Position numbers and translations under genes: made by a program. From assembly GCA_965224765.1 (NCBI GenBank), contig CBDDAC010000012.1:186001-250000 (forward strand): 64,000 bases of DNA, given 5' to 3'. Every line of letters begins with the position of its first letter. Position 1 is the first letter of the stretch. This document shows, piece after piece, positions 18,195 through 26,469 of this stretch. Under the pieces are notes generated by a model. It saw nothing but the letters and a program-made list of their open reading frames with translations, did not search any database and was not told the DNA's origin. This DNA is from CAZDBA01 sp965224765. Lineage in GTDB: Bacteria; Planctomycetota; Planctomycetia; Pirellulales; Pirellulaceae.

Positions 18195-18839
18195 ATGGAA
18201 TCAAGCTTTAACGACCCCGCAAACAGCGGCGAAGACGCCCACGTCCCCGCAGAAGCAGCCGAGAGTCCCACAACGGTGGATTTCCAGCACGAAACGGAGA
18301 CTGAACCTTCGTTCAACCTACCTGACTCCGAACCAAGCGTAACTGCCCATGGTGATTTCCTGCCAATTGCGGCCCAACAGATCACTTTGGATCGCATCAT
18401 TGGCTTGATCGTTTCTGCGCTCGTTTTGGTGGGCGCCTTGGTTGGGTTAGGGATCTATTTTTTCTCCATCGACACCCCGGACTGGATTTTCTGGTCAGTC
18501 GCCGCAGCCAGTTTCGTAGTGGTCACAGCATTGACCCTCCTCGCGATCATCTGGCCACCGATAGAAGTTCGAAACATCTTTTGGAGACTGGAATCAACAG
18601 GTTTGGAAATTCGACGCGGCGTTTTCTGGAAACACCAAGTTTCGATTCCCTCGTCACGTGTTCAACACATCGACGTTTCTCAAGGACCATTCCAACGAAA
18701 TTTTGATCTCGCAACGCTTACGATCCATACTGCAGGAACGGCCAACGCTTCGGTTGACCTGGCCGGTCTGAATTTCGAGAATGCGACAGGACTTCGTGAT
18801 CAACTCATGGAACAGCGAGAGTCGTTAAATGTCGTTTGA
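18195..18839 (+). CDS. bPH2-domain membrane protein (YdbS-like)
   Basis: This is a 214-residue protein. A disordered acidic N-terminus (about 60 residues) precedes two membrane helices (IIGLIVSALVLVGALVGLGI and WSVAAASFVVVTALTLLAII). After these comes the bacterial PH-like domain bPH2, with FWRLESTGLEIRRGVFWK and the signature SSRVQHIDVSQGPFQRNF near residues 150-175. The end overlaps the start of the next gene by 11 bp, so the two are translated together. In Bacillus the YdbS/YdbT pair affects resistance to certain lantibiotics; here the role is unknown. Confidence 0.85.
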   Translation: MESSFNDPANSGEDAHVPAEAAESPTTVDFQHETETEPSFNLPDSEPSVTAHGDFLPIAAQQITLDRIIGLIVSALVLVGALVGLGIYFFSIDTPDWIFWSVAAASFVVVTALTLLAIIWPPIEVRNIFWRLESTGLEIRRGVFWKHQVSIPSSRVQHIDVSQGPFQRNFDLATLTIHTAGTANASVDLAGLNFENATGLRDQLMEQRESLNVV

Positions 18840-20484
18840 TCCACCTGAATCCGATCAAGGCTTGCCTGCTCAAGTCGATCCGGAACCCACCAAACCGATT
18901 CCGGCAGCGGTTGCATCGTCCATTGAAACGCTTGCCTCCAGCGATGCCGACTCCGAACCACGATGGCTACATCCACTCAGTTTGCTGTTCGGAGTTTTGT
19001 CGCATGCGCGCCAGTTGATCATCCCCCTGTTCGTGGCCGTTTTCAGCGCCGCCAATGGCAATATCTTTGGTTTGTCGATTGCCGCAGGATTCTTCATTGT
19101 CGCGATTGTCGTAACCGTATTCCGATACCTAACTCTGCGATACCAGGTCAAAGGTGAAGAACTAATTGTCAAAGAAGGCGTCATTTTTCGGCGCGTCCGA
19201 ACGGTACCAATTCGACGCATTCAAAATATGGATCTAGTGCAGAACATCATGCACCGGATCTTTCAGGTCGCCGAAGTCAAAATAGAAACCGCCAGTGGAA
19301 CAGAACCCGAAGCCACCTTGCGAGTTCTGACGATGGCGCAAATTCAGGAACTTCGCGAGCAAGTCTTTGGCGCGACAAAGACTCCCCCCCAAGACAACTC
19401 ACCACTCCTGTCCCCATTCGATGAAACAGAGATTTCTTCGCCTCAATCCGTCGCGGCAGCAACCGATTCCCCAACGACGATCTTGAAAATACCCACGTTC
19501 TGGCTGATCAAAGCAGGGATGGCCAGTAATCGAGGTGGATTGATTTTTGGCGTGATTTTGGGCTTTCTGTTTCAATTCGACCTAGAAGACAGAATCAATT
19601 GGCGTGAAATCAAAAGCTACGTGCCGGATTTTGATGGCTCTCCAATGTCCATTCTGATTTTCGCCATAGCTCTCGTCGGAGTACTGCTAATCCTGAGAAT
19701 CTTTGGCATCATTTGGTACATCCTGCGATTTCACGGCTACGAACTTCAGCGCGTGGGCGAAGATCTCCGGATCCGGTGTGGATTGCTCACCAAGGTCAGT
19801 GCGACAGTTCCCCGCAAACGAATCCAATTCATCAGTATCCATCGTTCGTTGTTCTTGAGATGGATGGGGATGTCGGTGATTCGAATTGAAACGGCGGGCG
19901 GTTCCGGGAAGGGCAATGAAGACGCAGCAACTACAGTTTCGCGTCGGTGGTTTGTCCCAGTCGTCAATGATGAACTTGTCGACCAAATCCTTCTGGAACT
20001 ACGGCCTGGACTAAAATGGGATGCCACACAAGCTGAATGGGTTGGCCTCTCACGACGCGCGCCTGCCCGAATGTCACGAAAGGCGATTGTCTTCAGTATT
20101 CTTGTCTGTATCGGTGGATTCTTTGCGTTTCGCCCCTGGGGTGCGCTCATTGGAGCTGGCCTGCTTCCAATCGCAATCCTGTATGCCGTCAATAAAAGTC
20201 GCTCAATGAAATACGCCAGAACTGCATTCGGAGTTGTCTATCGGAGTGGCATCTTTACCAAAAAACTCAGTATGACTTTCTTTGAACGAATCCAGACGCT
20301 CAAAGTCAATCAGTCACCTTTTGACCGTCGCTGGAAGATGGCAAAGCTCGTGGTTGACACGGCTGCAGCCGGTCCCGCAGAACACACCATCAACGTCGCA
20401 TACTTGGATGAGAAGTTTGCGTTTAAAGAGCTTGATGACCTGACTTCAACCTCTGCTAAACACCGTCCAAACTGGAACCCATAA
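18829..20484 (+). CDS. Large bPH2-domain membrane protein (YdbT-like)
   Basis: This is a 551-residue protein with three bPH2 repeats between pairs of membrane helices. The repeats carry VRTVPIRRIQNMDLVQNIMH near residue 125, VPRKRIQFISIHRSLFLRW near 325 and MTFFERIQTLKVNQSPFDRR near 485. Helical pairs include FVAVFSAANGNIF-AAGFFIVAIVV and ILIFAIALVGVLLILRIFGI. The start overlaps the end of the YdbS-like gene. The domain order and pairing match the ydbS-ydbT arrangement of Firmicutes and many other phyla. It is an integral inner-membrane protein. Confidence 0.87.
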   Translation: MSFDPPESDQGLPAQVDPEPTKPIPAAVASSIETLASSDADSEPRWLHPLSLLFGVLSHARQLIIPLFVAVFSAANGNIFGLSIAAGFFIVAIVVTVFRYLTLRYQVKGEELIVKEGVIFRRVRTVPIRRIQNMDLVQNIMHRIFQVAEVKIETASGTEPEATLRVLTMAQIQELREQVFGATKTPPQDNSPLLSPFDETEISSPQSVAAATDSPTTILKIPTFWLIKAGMASNRGGLIFGVILGFLFQFDLEDRINWREIKSYVPDFDGSPMSILIFAIALVGVLLILRIFGIIWYILRFHGYELQRVGEDLRIRCGLLTKVSATVPRKRIQFISIHRSLFLRWMGMSVIRIETAGGSGKGNEDAATTVSRRWFVPVVNDELVDQILLELRPGLKWDATQAEWVGLSRRAPARMSRKAIVFSILVCIGGFFAFRPWGALIGAGLLPIAILYAVNKSRSMKYARTAFGVVYRSGIFTKKLSMTFFERIQTLKVNQSPFDRRWKMAKLVVDTAAAGPAEHTINVAYLDEKFAFKELDDLTSTSAKHRPNWNP

Positions 20485-20608
20485 ACGCCCCTGGCGCGTT
20501 AATCGAAATTTTGCTGGCAATTAGGACCGGATTCTTTTTCGGTCAATTCATGGCATAGGCAACCCGACGCCCACCTTTAAAGCATTCACACTCACGAGTT
20601 GGCAATGG

Positions 20609-20669
20609 TAACCCGAAGCGTCAGCGAGGACGGTCCTGAGATGTTCCTCGCTGACGCGTCGGGTTTCCA
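20609..20669. repeat. Intergenic palindromic repeat, family B
   Basis: The repeat reads TAACCCGAAGCGTCAGCGAGG, a short centre, then CCTCGCTGACGCGTCGGGTTT, a ~20-bp imperfect inverted repeat able to form a long stem-loop. A second copy lies at 33252-33312. It sits after the bPH2 operon and could also act as a transcription end. Confidence 0.7.
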
Positions 20670-20736
20670 TAATGCCTGCCATGAAGCCTGTTACCGATTC
20701 CTGCGCAGATGCCGTCGCGCCGCGACTTTCCCCTGA

Positions 20737-20758
20737 TGGGGTGATGGCACCCCAGACT
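20737..20758. repeat. Left half of a family A REP-like repeat, cut by the IS
   Basis: TGGGGTGATGGCACCCCAGACT matches the reverse complement of the intact copy at 7641-7699 with one mismatch in 22. It ends at the first base of the IS inverted repeat. Confidence 0.8.
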
Positions 20759-22548
20759 TCAGGGCTTGTTGATTAATTTCAGTTTCGTTGGTTTGAGTTT
20801 GGTTTCCCCCCATTCCCCCGCTCGGTCGAAACAGACCGGTGGCGGGGGCAGCGACGACTCAAATTAAAAGGGTGAAAGGGACGGGGAAACTTCGCATGCT
20901 GGTGGCGGAGGACCGGCATGGTTGCGAGACAGTCCGATCAACCGATGGACGTTGAAAGCGGCCACGCACCAATTCCATTCCTGGCTTACACGCTCGAGGG
21001 TTCGAGTCAGGAACTGTCGCATCCCAAACTGTGACTTAATCACGGCGAACGGACGCTCGGTCGGATGTTGACGTTTCCGGTAGATCTCTTTCGCTTCCTC
21101 CGTCGCCATCTTCTGAGCATGAGCAACCCGCGAAAGTTCGTGCTCTTCATGGGTCACCTGACGGCCAGTGCCCGCCTTGCGTATGCAAAGTGCCGCCAGC
21201 GGGCAGCCAGAACAAACTTCGCTGTCGATCTTGTAACGGAAACGCATGCGACTTTCGCCAGAAGAACGCTTATCACGCGATTTGCCTTTGAACTCCAGTG
21301 CTTGGCCATTGGGGCACCAGTAACAATCGTTCTCCGAATCGAAAACGAAAGCGTCTTTGGAAAGTTGTGTTCGCTTAACGCCTGCCACCGTCACGTTGAC
21401 GACGGGCAGCCTGCCTCGGTCTGATGGGGCGACCGGCTCCTTGAGATTCTCGCGAACTGCTGGGTTTTTTGTGGGATCTGTCGTTTTGGTCGGTGCGTAA
21501 AGTTCGACGCCTGCTTCGTTGCACTTGGCGATGTTTTCCCCCGTGGCCATCAAGCCATCGGCCAACGCCTTGCCGGGCGCCGACTCCAGCCCAAAGTTTT
21601 CTTGAACCCTTGCGATCGAGCCCATCAGCTGACCGTCTTCGTTGATTTCGTTGAGCACGCTCGCGTCGACGATCACCCCGCTGTCGATATCGACCGTTGA
21701 GATCGGACTGTAGTTGGGAGAGTGACCGCCGTCTTTATTGGGCATGATCCGTGATTCCGGATCGGTCATCGGGATTCGGGCGGGAACCGTTTTGCCCGCC
21801 GATTCGAGCTTTTCCACTTCGGCCAAAGCGGCGTTGACTTTGGCAAGTTTCCGCTCCAGCTGAGCCGAATCGACTTCCAGCTGATGGTGCGAAGCTCCGC
21901 CAAACTGCTCGGATTCGTGTTGATCAGCCGCTTGGGCCTGAGCGTCAAATTGTTGGTAGGCTGCAGTGAGTTCTTTTTTAAGTTCACGCAGACGCTCCGG
22001 AGTCCGACTGGCTTGGCGCGAGTTGTTGGAACGCATGCGGGTCGCGTCGAAGCCGAGGCTGTCCAGGCGTACCCAGCCCAGTTCTTGTCCAAGCAATGCC
22101 ATCTGGATGAACAGTCCGCTCAGGGCTTCTTGGTTCCCGATCCGGAATTTGCAAATCGTTGTGTGGTCGATCGAACGACTTTCGACGAGCCAGCGGAAAT
22201 CCAAGCGAATCGTTAACGCTTCCTCCAGCATCCGACTGCTGATGATCCGGCAAAACAAGCCGTAGAGGATGACGCTGGCCACGATTCGCGGGTGAAGCGG
22301 AGGACGACCCCTGACAAGGGCATACTTCGTTTCCCAACTTGACCAGTCGACACCTCGAAGAATCCGGTCCAACACGCGAACGTCATGGTTGGCCGGAATT
22401 GATTCGTCCAGACGCTCCGGAAACAAAACTAATTGATCGCGACTCTCTTTGACCTTGGCCCAATCCATGTTTGACTCCTTTCCAAACATCATCCGGGTTC
22501 TCATAAATTTTTAACACCCCAGGCAAGTACTTAATCAACAAGCCCTGA
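20759..22548 (-). mobile_element. IS1182-family insertion sequence
   Basis: The element is 1790 bp long with perfect 18-bp terminal inverted repeats: TCAGGGCTTGTTGATTAA at 20759-20776 and its reverse complement at 22531-22548. It carries one transposase gene. The flanks are the two halves of a single REP-like palindrome (CCAGACT on the left, AGTCTGG on the right). The palindrome continues outward from the ends, so the exact junction is ambiguous by a base or two and no simple duplication can be read. Confidence 0.88.
20864..22468 (-). CDS. IS1182-family transposase
   Basis: This is a 534-residue protein. The start at 22468 (MDWAKVKESRDQLVLFPERL) has GGAAAGGAG at ideal spacing. The N-terminal half shows DRILRGVDWSSWE and the helix-turn-helix region RPPLHPRIVASVILYGLFCR. 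The DDE core has STVDIDSGVIVDASVLNEIN near residue 258, ALADGLMATGENIAKC near 300 and HPTERPFAVIKSQFGMRQFL near 470, the last being the YREK-like Glu block. A Cys cluster (CSGCPLAALCIRKAGTG) lies before the last block, as in other IS1182 members. The gene appears intact. Confidence 0.93.
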   Translation of the reverse strand: MDWAKVKESRDQLVLFPERLDESIPANHDVRVLDRILRGVDWSSWETKYALVRGRPPLHPRIVASVILYGLFCRIISSRMLEEALTIRLDFRWLVESRSIDHTTICKFRIGNQEALSGLFIQMALLGQELGWVRLDSLGFDATRMRSNNSRQASRTPERLRELKKELTAAYQQFDAQAQAADQHESEQFGGASHHQLEVDSAQLERKLAKVNAALAEVEKLESAGKTVPARIPMTDPESRIMPNKDGGHSPNYSPISTVDIDSGVIVDASVLNEINEDGQLMGSIARVQENFGLESAPGKALADGLMATGENIAKCNEAGVELYAPTKTTDPTKNPAVRENLKEPVAPSDRGRLPVVNVTVAGVKRTQLSKDAFVFDSENDCYWCPNGQALEFKGKSRDKRSSGESRMRFRYKIDSEVCSGCPLAALCIRKAGTGRQVTHEEHELSRVAHAQKMATEEAKEIYRKRQHPTERPFAVIKSQFGMRQFLTRTLERVSQEWNWCVAAFNVHRLIGLSRNHAGPPPPACEVSPSLSPF

Positions 22549-22807
22549 AGTCTGGGGCTAACGGAAGTAGCCGCTCCGCGGCAAATGCATTGTGAGGTGG
22601 CAGTTCGTTGAGGTGGCAGTTCGTTGAGGGGCAAGTCGCGCGGGATGGGTTCTGGGTGCCATGCTCCACGCAACGCGTGGGCATGCGTTAACGAGAATCG
22701 ATTGAGTTGATTTTGAAACTTAGGCCAACGAGTCAATCTCAAAGAACATGGCCACGCGAGCGAGGCCATGGCACCCAATGCTCCGCGAGGGGGCGAATGG
22801 TTCTGGA
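22549..22807. repeat. Right half of REP-like repeat, 16-bp tandem and family C palindrome
   Basis: 22549-22584 (AGTCTGGGGCTAACGGAAGT and on to CCGCTCCGCGGC) is the right half of the family A repeat split by the IS. GAGGTGGCAGTTCGTT is repeated in tandem at 22594-22609 and 22610-22625. 22654-22776 is a family C unit whose arms GGGTGCCATG and CATGGCACCC are perfectly complementary and enclose a CACGC/GCGTG hairpin. Confidence 0.75.
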
Positions 22808-23239
22808 TTACTTTCCGACTGAAAACAATTCGACCAGATGTTGGTCGGGATCAAAGATATAGATCTGGACTGGACCATCGGGACGTTTTTGAGGTCCGAC
22901 TTGGATGGTGATTCCGTGCTGGACCAGAAATTCTGCAGCAACATCGGCATCGTCAACCTGGAATGCGAAATGGTGCCCGCGTGAAAGTCTTCCCACTTGC
23001 CGATTCGCCCAGCCGGGCAATCCCGAATCTTCGTCGGACAACGTTACGTGGATTTGTGTTGTTCCCGACTGAAACCAGGCACCGGGAAAATCGAAATTGG
23101 GCCGAGGGACTTCTTTCATCCCCAGCAAGTCGACATAAAAATGGTGCGAGGCTGCAATGTCGGAAACCACCAGAGTCTGGTGATCAATTGCACCAACATT
23201 CAATGAGTTACGATTATTTCCTGGTTCGCCAGTATTCAT
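22808..23239 (-). CDS. VOC-family (glyoxalase/dioxygenase-like) protein
   Basis: This is a 143-residue protein made of one vicinal-oxygen-chelate domain. IDHQTLVVSDIAASHHFYVD supplies the first metal His near residue 19, GHHFAFQVDDADVAAEFL the second near 87, and FDPDQHLVELFSV the Glu near 138. The set H-H-E is the usual metal site. WFQSGTTQIHVTLS and PGPQKRPDGP-like loop residues fit the fosfomycin/glyoxalase-like subgroup. The substrate cannot be assigned. It lies 15 bp after the glycosyltransferase gene on the same strand. Confidence 0.85.
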   Translation of the reverse strand: MNTGEPGNNRNSLNVGAIDHQTLVVSDIAASHHFYVDLLGMKEVPRPNFDFPGAWFQSGTTQIHVTLSDEDSGLPGWANRQVGRLSRGHHFAFQVDDADVAAEFLVQHGITIQVGPQKRPDGPVQIYIFDPDQHLVELFSVGK

Positions 23240-23254
23240 TGTCAGGTTTGGATT

Positions 23255-24364
23255 CTAAATTAATGCTGAGAGCTTTTCGTCCATTACCGCTGCCTGAGTG
23301 CTGCCACCAAAGCGTTTCCGGAACTGCTTGGCTAGGTTCAAATCGCAAAACGGTTTCCAGTTCGCGGGCACGTTTTGAATAAGTTGGATCGCCTCCGAGA
23401 GGGTGTCGTAAAGAAAACACGAGGATTCGTTGCCATTTAGATTTAGCAGTTCTGGATAGGCTAAACGGTTGGGCAAAATCGGAAACAAACCAGCCGAGAT
23501 GGCTTCACAGGCAGCCAAACCAAAAAATTCATGATGCGCTGTCGAGAGAAAAACATCTGCGGAAGCTAATGCCTTCCAATACGATTCGCGACTCTCCTGA
23601 AACCCCCATTCAATTATCTGGCTTGCGAATTGTGATTGAATTTCTTCAAACGCTTTGGGGATTTTGCGAAACGATTGACCAATCACGCTTATTCTAAAAT
23701 CGATTTTTTGATGTCGCAATGAATTGAGCAATTCCAATAGATCGTCAGGACCCTTGTCGTGCTCCCATCTTGCGGCCCAGAGAAGGTGCAGTGCCGAACC
23801 GGATGGCTCCGTCCCCCGTTCATTTGATGCTGGTTCAATGCCTGGGGAGACGATTTCGCTTTTGGATTTGATTTGTCCGAGTTGAATAGTGGGTTTGTAG
23901 TCAGGCCACTGCTGGCAGAGATTTTGTATTTCCATGAACAGAGAATCGCGATTGAATTGGGAATTGAACCAGATGGAGTCTGCGGCCAAGGCGGAGCTAA
24001 AGTTGGTGATCCCAAAATGGAGATCGCGATTTTTGGGAACCTTGTTCGGGTAGCTCAATTGATTTTCGTGAAAGTAGACCACGGTTGGCAGTCTCGCGAT
24101 TTCTTGTCGAACAAGGCCTTTGAACTCGGCCAGATTCAGCATGTCGGTACAAAAGTTTGCGTGCCACCGAGTGCCGTTTTCCCACAATTGATTTGCGCAT
24201 TCTGCCATGTGCCAGGCTGAATGGCGCATTCGCCACTTCCAGTGTCTTGGGGGCAATTCAAGAGAGAGCCAATTCATTTGACTGTATCGCTGCCAGCATT
24301 CCATGAAAGCCTGATGGCTACCGCCGTAGTAGGGCTGAAGCGAAAGGATTTGGGTTTGTGTCAT
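23255..24364 (-). CDS. DUF3524 glycosyltransferase, tRNA-queuosine alpha-mannosyltransferase-like
   Basis: This is a 369-residue protein. The N-terminus ILSLQPYYGGSHQAFMECWQ and the block FHENQLSYPNKVPKNRDLHF near residue 97 are hallmarks of the DUF3524/GTDC1 family. The C-terminal GT-B half has LHLLWAARWEHDKGPDDLLE near 193 and STAHHEFFGLAACEAISAG near 275 for nucleotide-sugar binding. The human member (GTDC1/QTMAN) mannosylates queuosine in tRNA-Asp. The bacterial members are annotated by homology and their acceptor is less certain. The start lies 6 bp after the sulfatase stop, so these two genes and the VOC gene may form one transcript. Confidence 0.82.
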   Translation of the reverse strand: MTQTQILSLQPYYGGSHQAFMECWQRYSQMNWLSLELPPRHWKWRMRHSAWHMAECANQLWENGTRWHANFCTDMLNLAEFKGLVRQEIARLPTVVYFHENQLSYPNKVPKNRDLHFGITNFSSALAADSIWFNSQFNRDSLFMEIQNLCQQWPDYKPTIQLGQIKSKSEIVSPGIEPASNERGTEPSGSALHLLWAARWEHDKGPDDLLELLNSLRHQKIDFRISVIGQSFRKIPKAFEEIQSQFASQIIEWGFQESRESYWKALASADVFLSTAHHEFFGLAACEAISAGLFPILPNRLAYPELLNLNGNESSCFLYDTLSEAIQLIQNVPANWKPFCDLNLAKQFRKRFGGSTQAAVMDEKLSALI

Positions 24365-24370
24365 AACTTG

Positions 24371-25801
24371 CTACGGTTTGGAGCTACTTTTGGGGGGCGA
24401 CAATTCAGTGTCTTGCAGCCATTTCTTTAGCTTCTCACTCAACTCAGCAACTTTGCCGGGGTTTTGTTCCGCCAGATTCGTTAGTTCACCAATGTCGTTT
24501 TCCAGGTCATAGAGTTCGTAGCTGTCCTTGTCAGAACGCCAGATTAGTTTCCAGTTGCCTTCGCGAAGAGCGCTGCTGGGTGAATGACCACCGCCATGGT
24601 GATGCGGGTAATGCCAACCCAGAATCCGATCACAAATGATGTTGTTGGGGTTTCTATTCAAGGCTGAGACCAAGGAAACGCCGTCCAGGTTTTGTTGCGG
24701 CTCTGCGTCGACGCCCGCAAGCTCGAGAAGTGTTGGATAAATGTCCATTGTGATCCCCGCGGTCGTGGACTCACCGGGTTTGATATGGTCGGTCCATCCA
24801 ATTAATGTGGGGACGCGAATTCCGCCTTCGTAACACCAGCCCTTACCAGCACGAAGTGGTTTCACCGATGTTGGACCGCCTCGCTTTCGGAGTGTTGAAA
24901 GTCCACCGTTGTCGGAGGTGAAAATAATGATCGTGTTCTCACGAATTCCCAGTTCATCGAGCTTGTCCAGAACTCGCCCCACATTCGAATCGAGGTTCTC
25001 AATCATCGCCGCATAGGCTGCGTCGTCCTGTCGAATTCGTGAGCGAGTATCATTGATTTCATCACTCCATGGATTCTCAAGTGAATCGGAGTACTTTTCA
25101 GCTTTTTTTGTTTGGTATTTATTGACCAGTGGCTTGGGTGATTGGATGGGAGTGTGTACCGCGTAATGAGCAAGGCAAAGCATGAATGGTTGGTCTCGCT
25201 TTGCCGAGATGAAATCGATTGCGTGATCCGTCAATCGATCAGTCAGGTAGTCGCCTGGTTCCGAGCCATCCATGTCGGGAACGTTCCAATAGGCGATTCC
25301 GTTTTTGTCTTTTCCGGAGAACGGATGGAAGTAACTGGCTGGCTGACCCGCTCGATTGACGCCTCGTGTCCAATCAAATCCGTTTTGATCGGGCATTTGA
25401 GCGTCCTCGGCTCCGAGGTGCCATTTGCCAATGTAACCCGTTTCATAACCGCCCTGTTGCAGTGCTTCACCCAATGTGAACTCGTTGTCAGGAAGGTGCA
25501 CTTCGCTTGGTTGAGGAATCCACTGCGTGATTCCAAGCCGCTGCGGAGCCTTGCCCGTCATCAGGGCAGCGCGAGTCGGCGAGCAGACAGGGTGGGCCGA
25601 ATAAAATTGGGTGAATCGTACGCTTTGCTGAGCCAACGCATCAATTCGAGGCGTCTCGTAAAACTCGCTGCCGTAACAACCAAGATCTTTGAATCCAAGA
25701 TCGTCGATGAAGAAGAGAACGATGTTGGGTTTGTCAGCGCTACAGTTTGCTGCCCAGCCCAAACAACATAAAGTGAGAATAATCGTCTTCAAAAACTTCA
25801 T
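24371..25801 (-). CDS. Secreted sulfatase (arylsulfatase A-like)
   Basis: This is a 476-residue protein; the start at 25801 begins a signal peptide (KFLKTIILTLCCLGWAANCS). PNIVLFFIDDLGFKDLGCYG holds the first metal-binding Asp pair. HPVCSPTRAALMTGKAPQRL near residues 74-93 is the sulfatase signature, where Cys is converted to formylglycine by a separate enzyme. GYIGKWHLGA follows near 115, and FTSDNGGLS near 275 supplies the Asp-Asn metal ligands. Planctomycetes encode many such enzymes for desulfating algal polysaccharides. The natural substrate is unknown. No formylglycine-generating enzyme is in view. Confidence 0.93.
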   Translation of the reverse strand: MKFLKTIILTLCCLGWAANCSADKPNIVLFFIDDLGFKDLGCYGSEFYETPRIDALAQQSVRFTQFYSAHPVCSPTRAALMTGKAPQRLGITQWIPQPSEVHLPDNEFTLGEALQQGGYETGYIGKWHLGAEDAQMPDQNGFDWTRGVNRAGQPASYFHPFSGKDKNGIAYWNVPDMDGSEPGDYLTDRLTDHAIDFISAKRDQPFMLCLAHYAVHTPIQSPKPLVNKYQTKKAEKYSDSLENPWSDEINDTRSRIRQDDAAYAAMIENLDSNVGRVLDKLDELGIRENTIIIFTSDNGGLSTLRKRGGPTSVKPLRAGKGWCYEGGIRVPTLIGWTDHIKPGESTTAGITMDIYPTLLELAGVDAEPQQNLDGVSLVSALNRNPNNIICDRILGWHYPHHHGGGHSPSSALREGNWKLIWRSDKDSYELYDLENDIGELTNLAEQNPGKVAELSEKLKKWLQDTELSPPKSSSKP

Positions 25802-25976
25802 TTTGCACTCGATCCAGGGGGAAACGTTTGGCGTTCTTTTCGCGACCAACTCTATGGCGGAGAATGACAGATGTCTGGCAACAGTCGCGCTGCGGTGCAG
25901 CATTGGATTCTTGAGCTTTGTCAGGCAACTCGAACAGGACAAGTTAGTTTAACTCAATCCTCCAAATGGTGAAACA

Positions 25977-26309
25977 ATGTCAACGATCGCGAATCTGCTC
26001 TGCCCACCGTATTACGCGGTGATTTTCACGAATCGGTTGCGCGAACAGCCAGGGACAGGCTACGAGCAAATGGCTGAGCGTATGTATCGGATGGCCGCTG
26101 AACAGCCAGGCTATCTCGGATTCGAATCAAGTCGGGATCAAAACGATTTTGCGATTTCAATTTCGTACTGGAAAGATCTCAAGTCCATTGCCAATTGGAA
26201 GCAAGTCGCTGATCATTTGGTCGCACAGGAAAAAGGGAAATCAGATTGGTACGAGGAGTATCGAGTTCGAATTTGTCGAGTCGAACGTGAGTACGGATGG
26301 AAAACCTAG
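25977..26309 (+). CDS. Antibiotic biosynthesis monooxygenase (ABM) domain protein
   Basis: This is a 110-residue protein with the dimeric alpha/beta-barrel ABM fold. YYAVIFTNRLREQPGTGYEQ gives the first strand, and MAAEQPGYLGFESSR and ISYWKDLKSIANWKQVADHL are the typical following blocks. The HLVAQ region matches the conserved His/Trp surface of the DUF4188/YgiN-like group. The role may be quinone or haem-related oxidation or simple small-molecule binding. It is divergent from the sulfatase gene. Confidence 0.85.
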   Translation: MSTIANLLCPPYYAVIFTNRLREQPGTGYEQMAERMYRMAAEQPGYLGFESSRDQNDFAISISYWKDLKSIANWKQVADHLVAQEKGKSDWYEEYRVRICRVEREYGWKT

Positions 26310-26469
26310 ATTTCGTGGTCGGTAGTGCAAAGCCAATTTTGTGCGATACAATTGTTCGTAATTATTTTTGGAGACTACGTGAGTAAGTTCTCCATCAACT
26401 TGTATCAGGGGCCATGGCTCAAACGATGCAAGGATGAATCCAAAAAACAAAACTCGACCCGGCGGACCC

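Larger units (their letters stand above)
20485..20758. other. Repeat-rich intergenic stretch left of the IS1182-type element
   Basis: This ~275-bp stretch has no gene. It contains the family B palindrome (20609-20669) and the left half of a family A REP-like repeat (20737-20758), which ends exactly where the IS begins. Confidence 0.7.
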
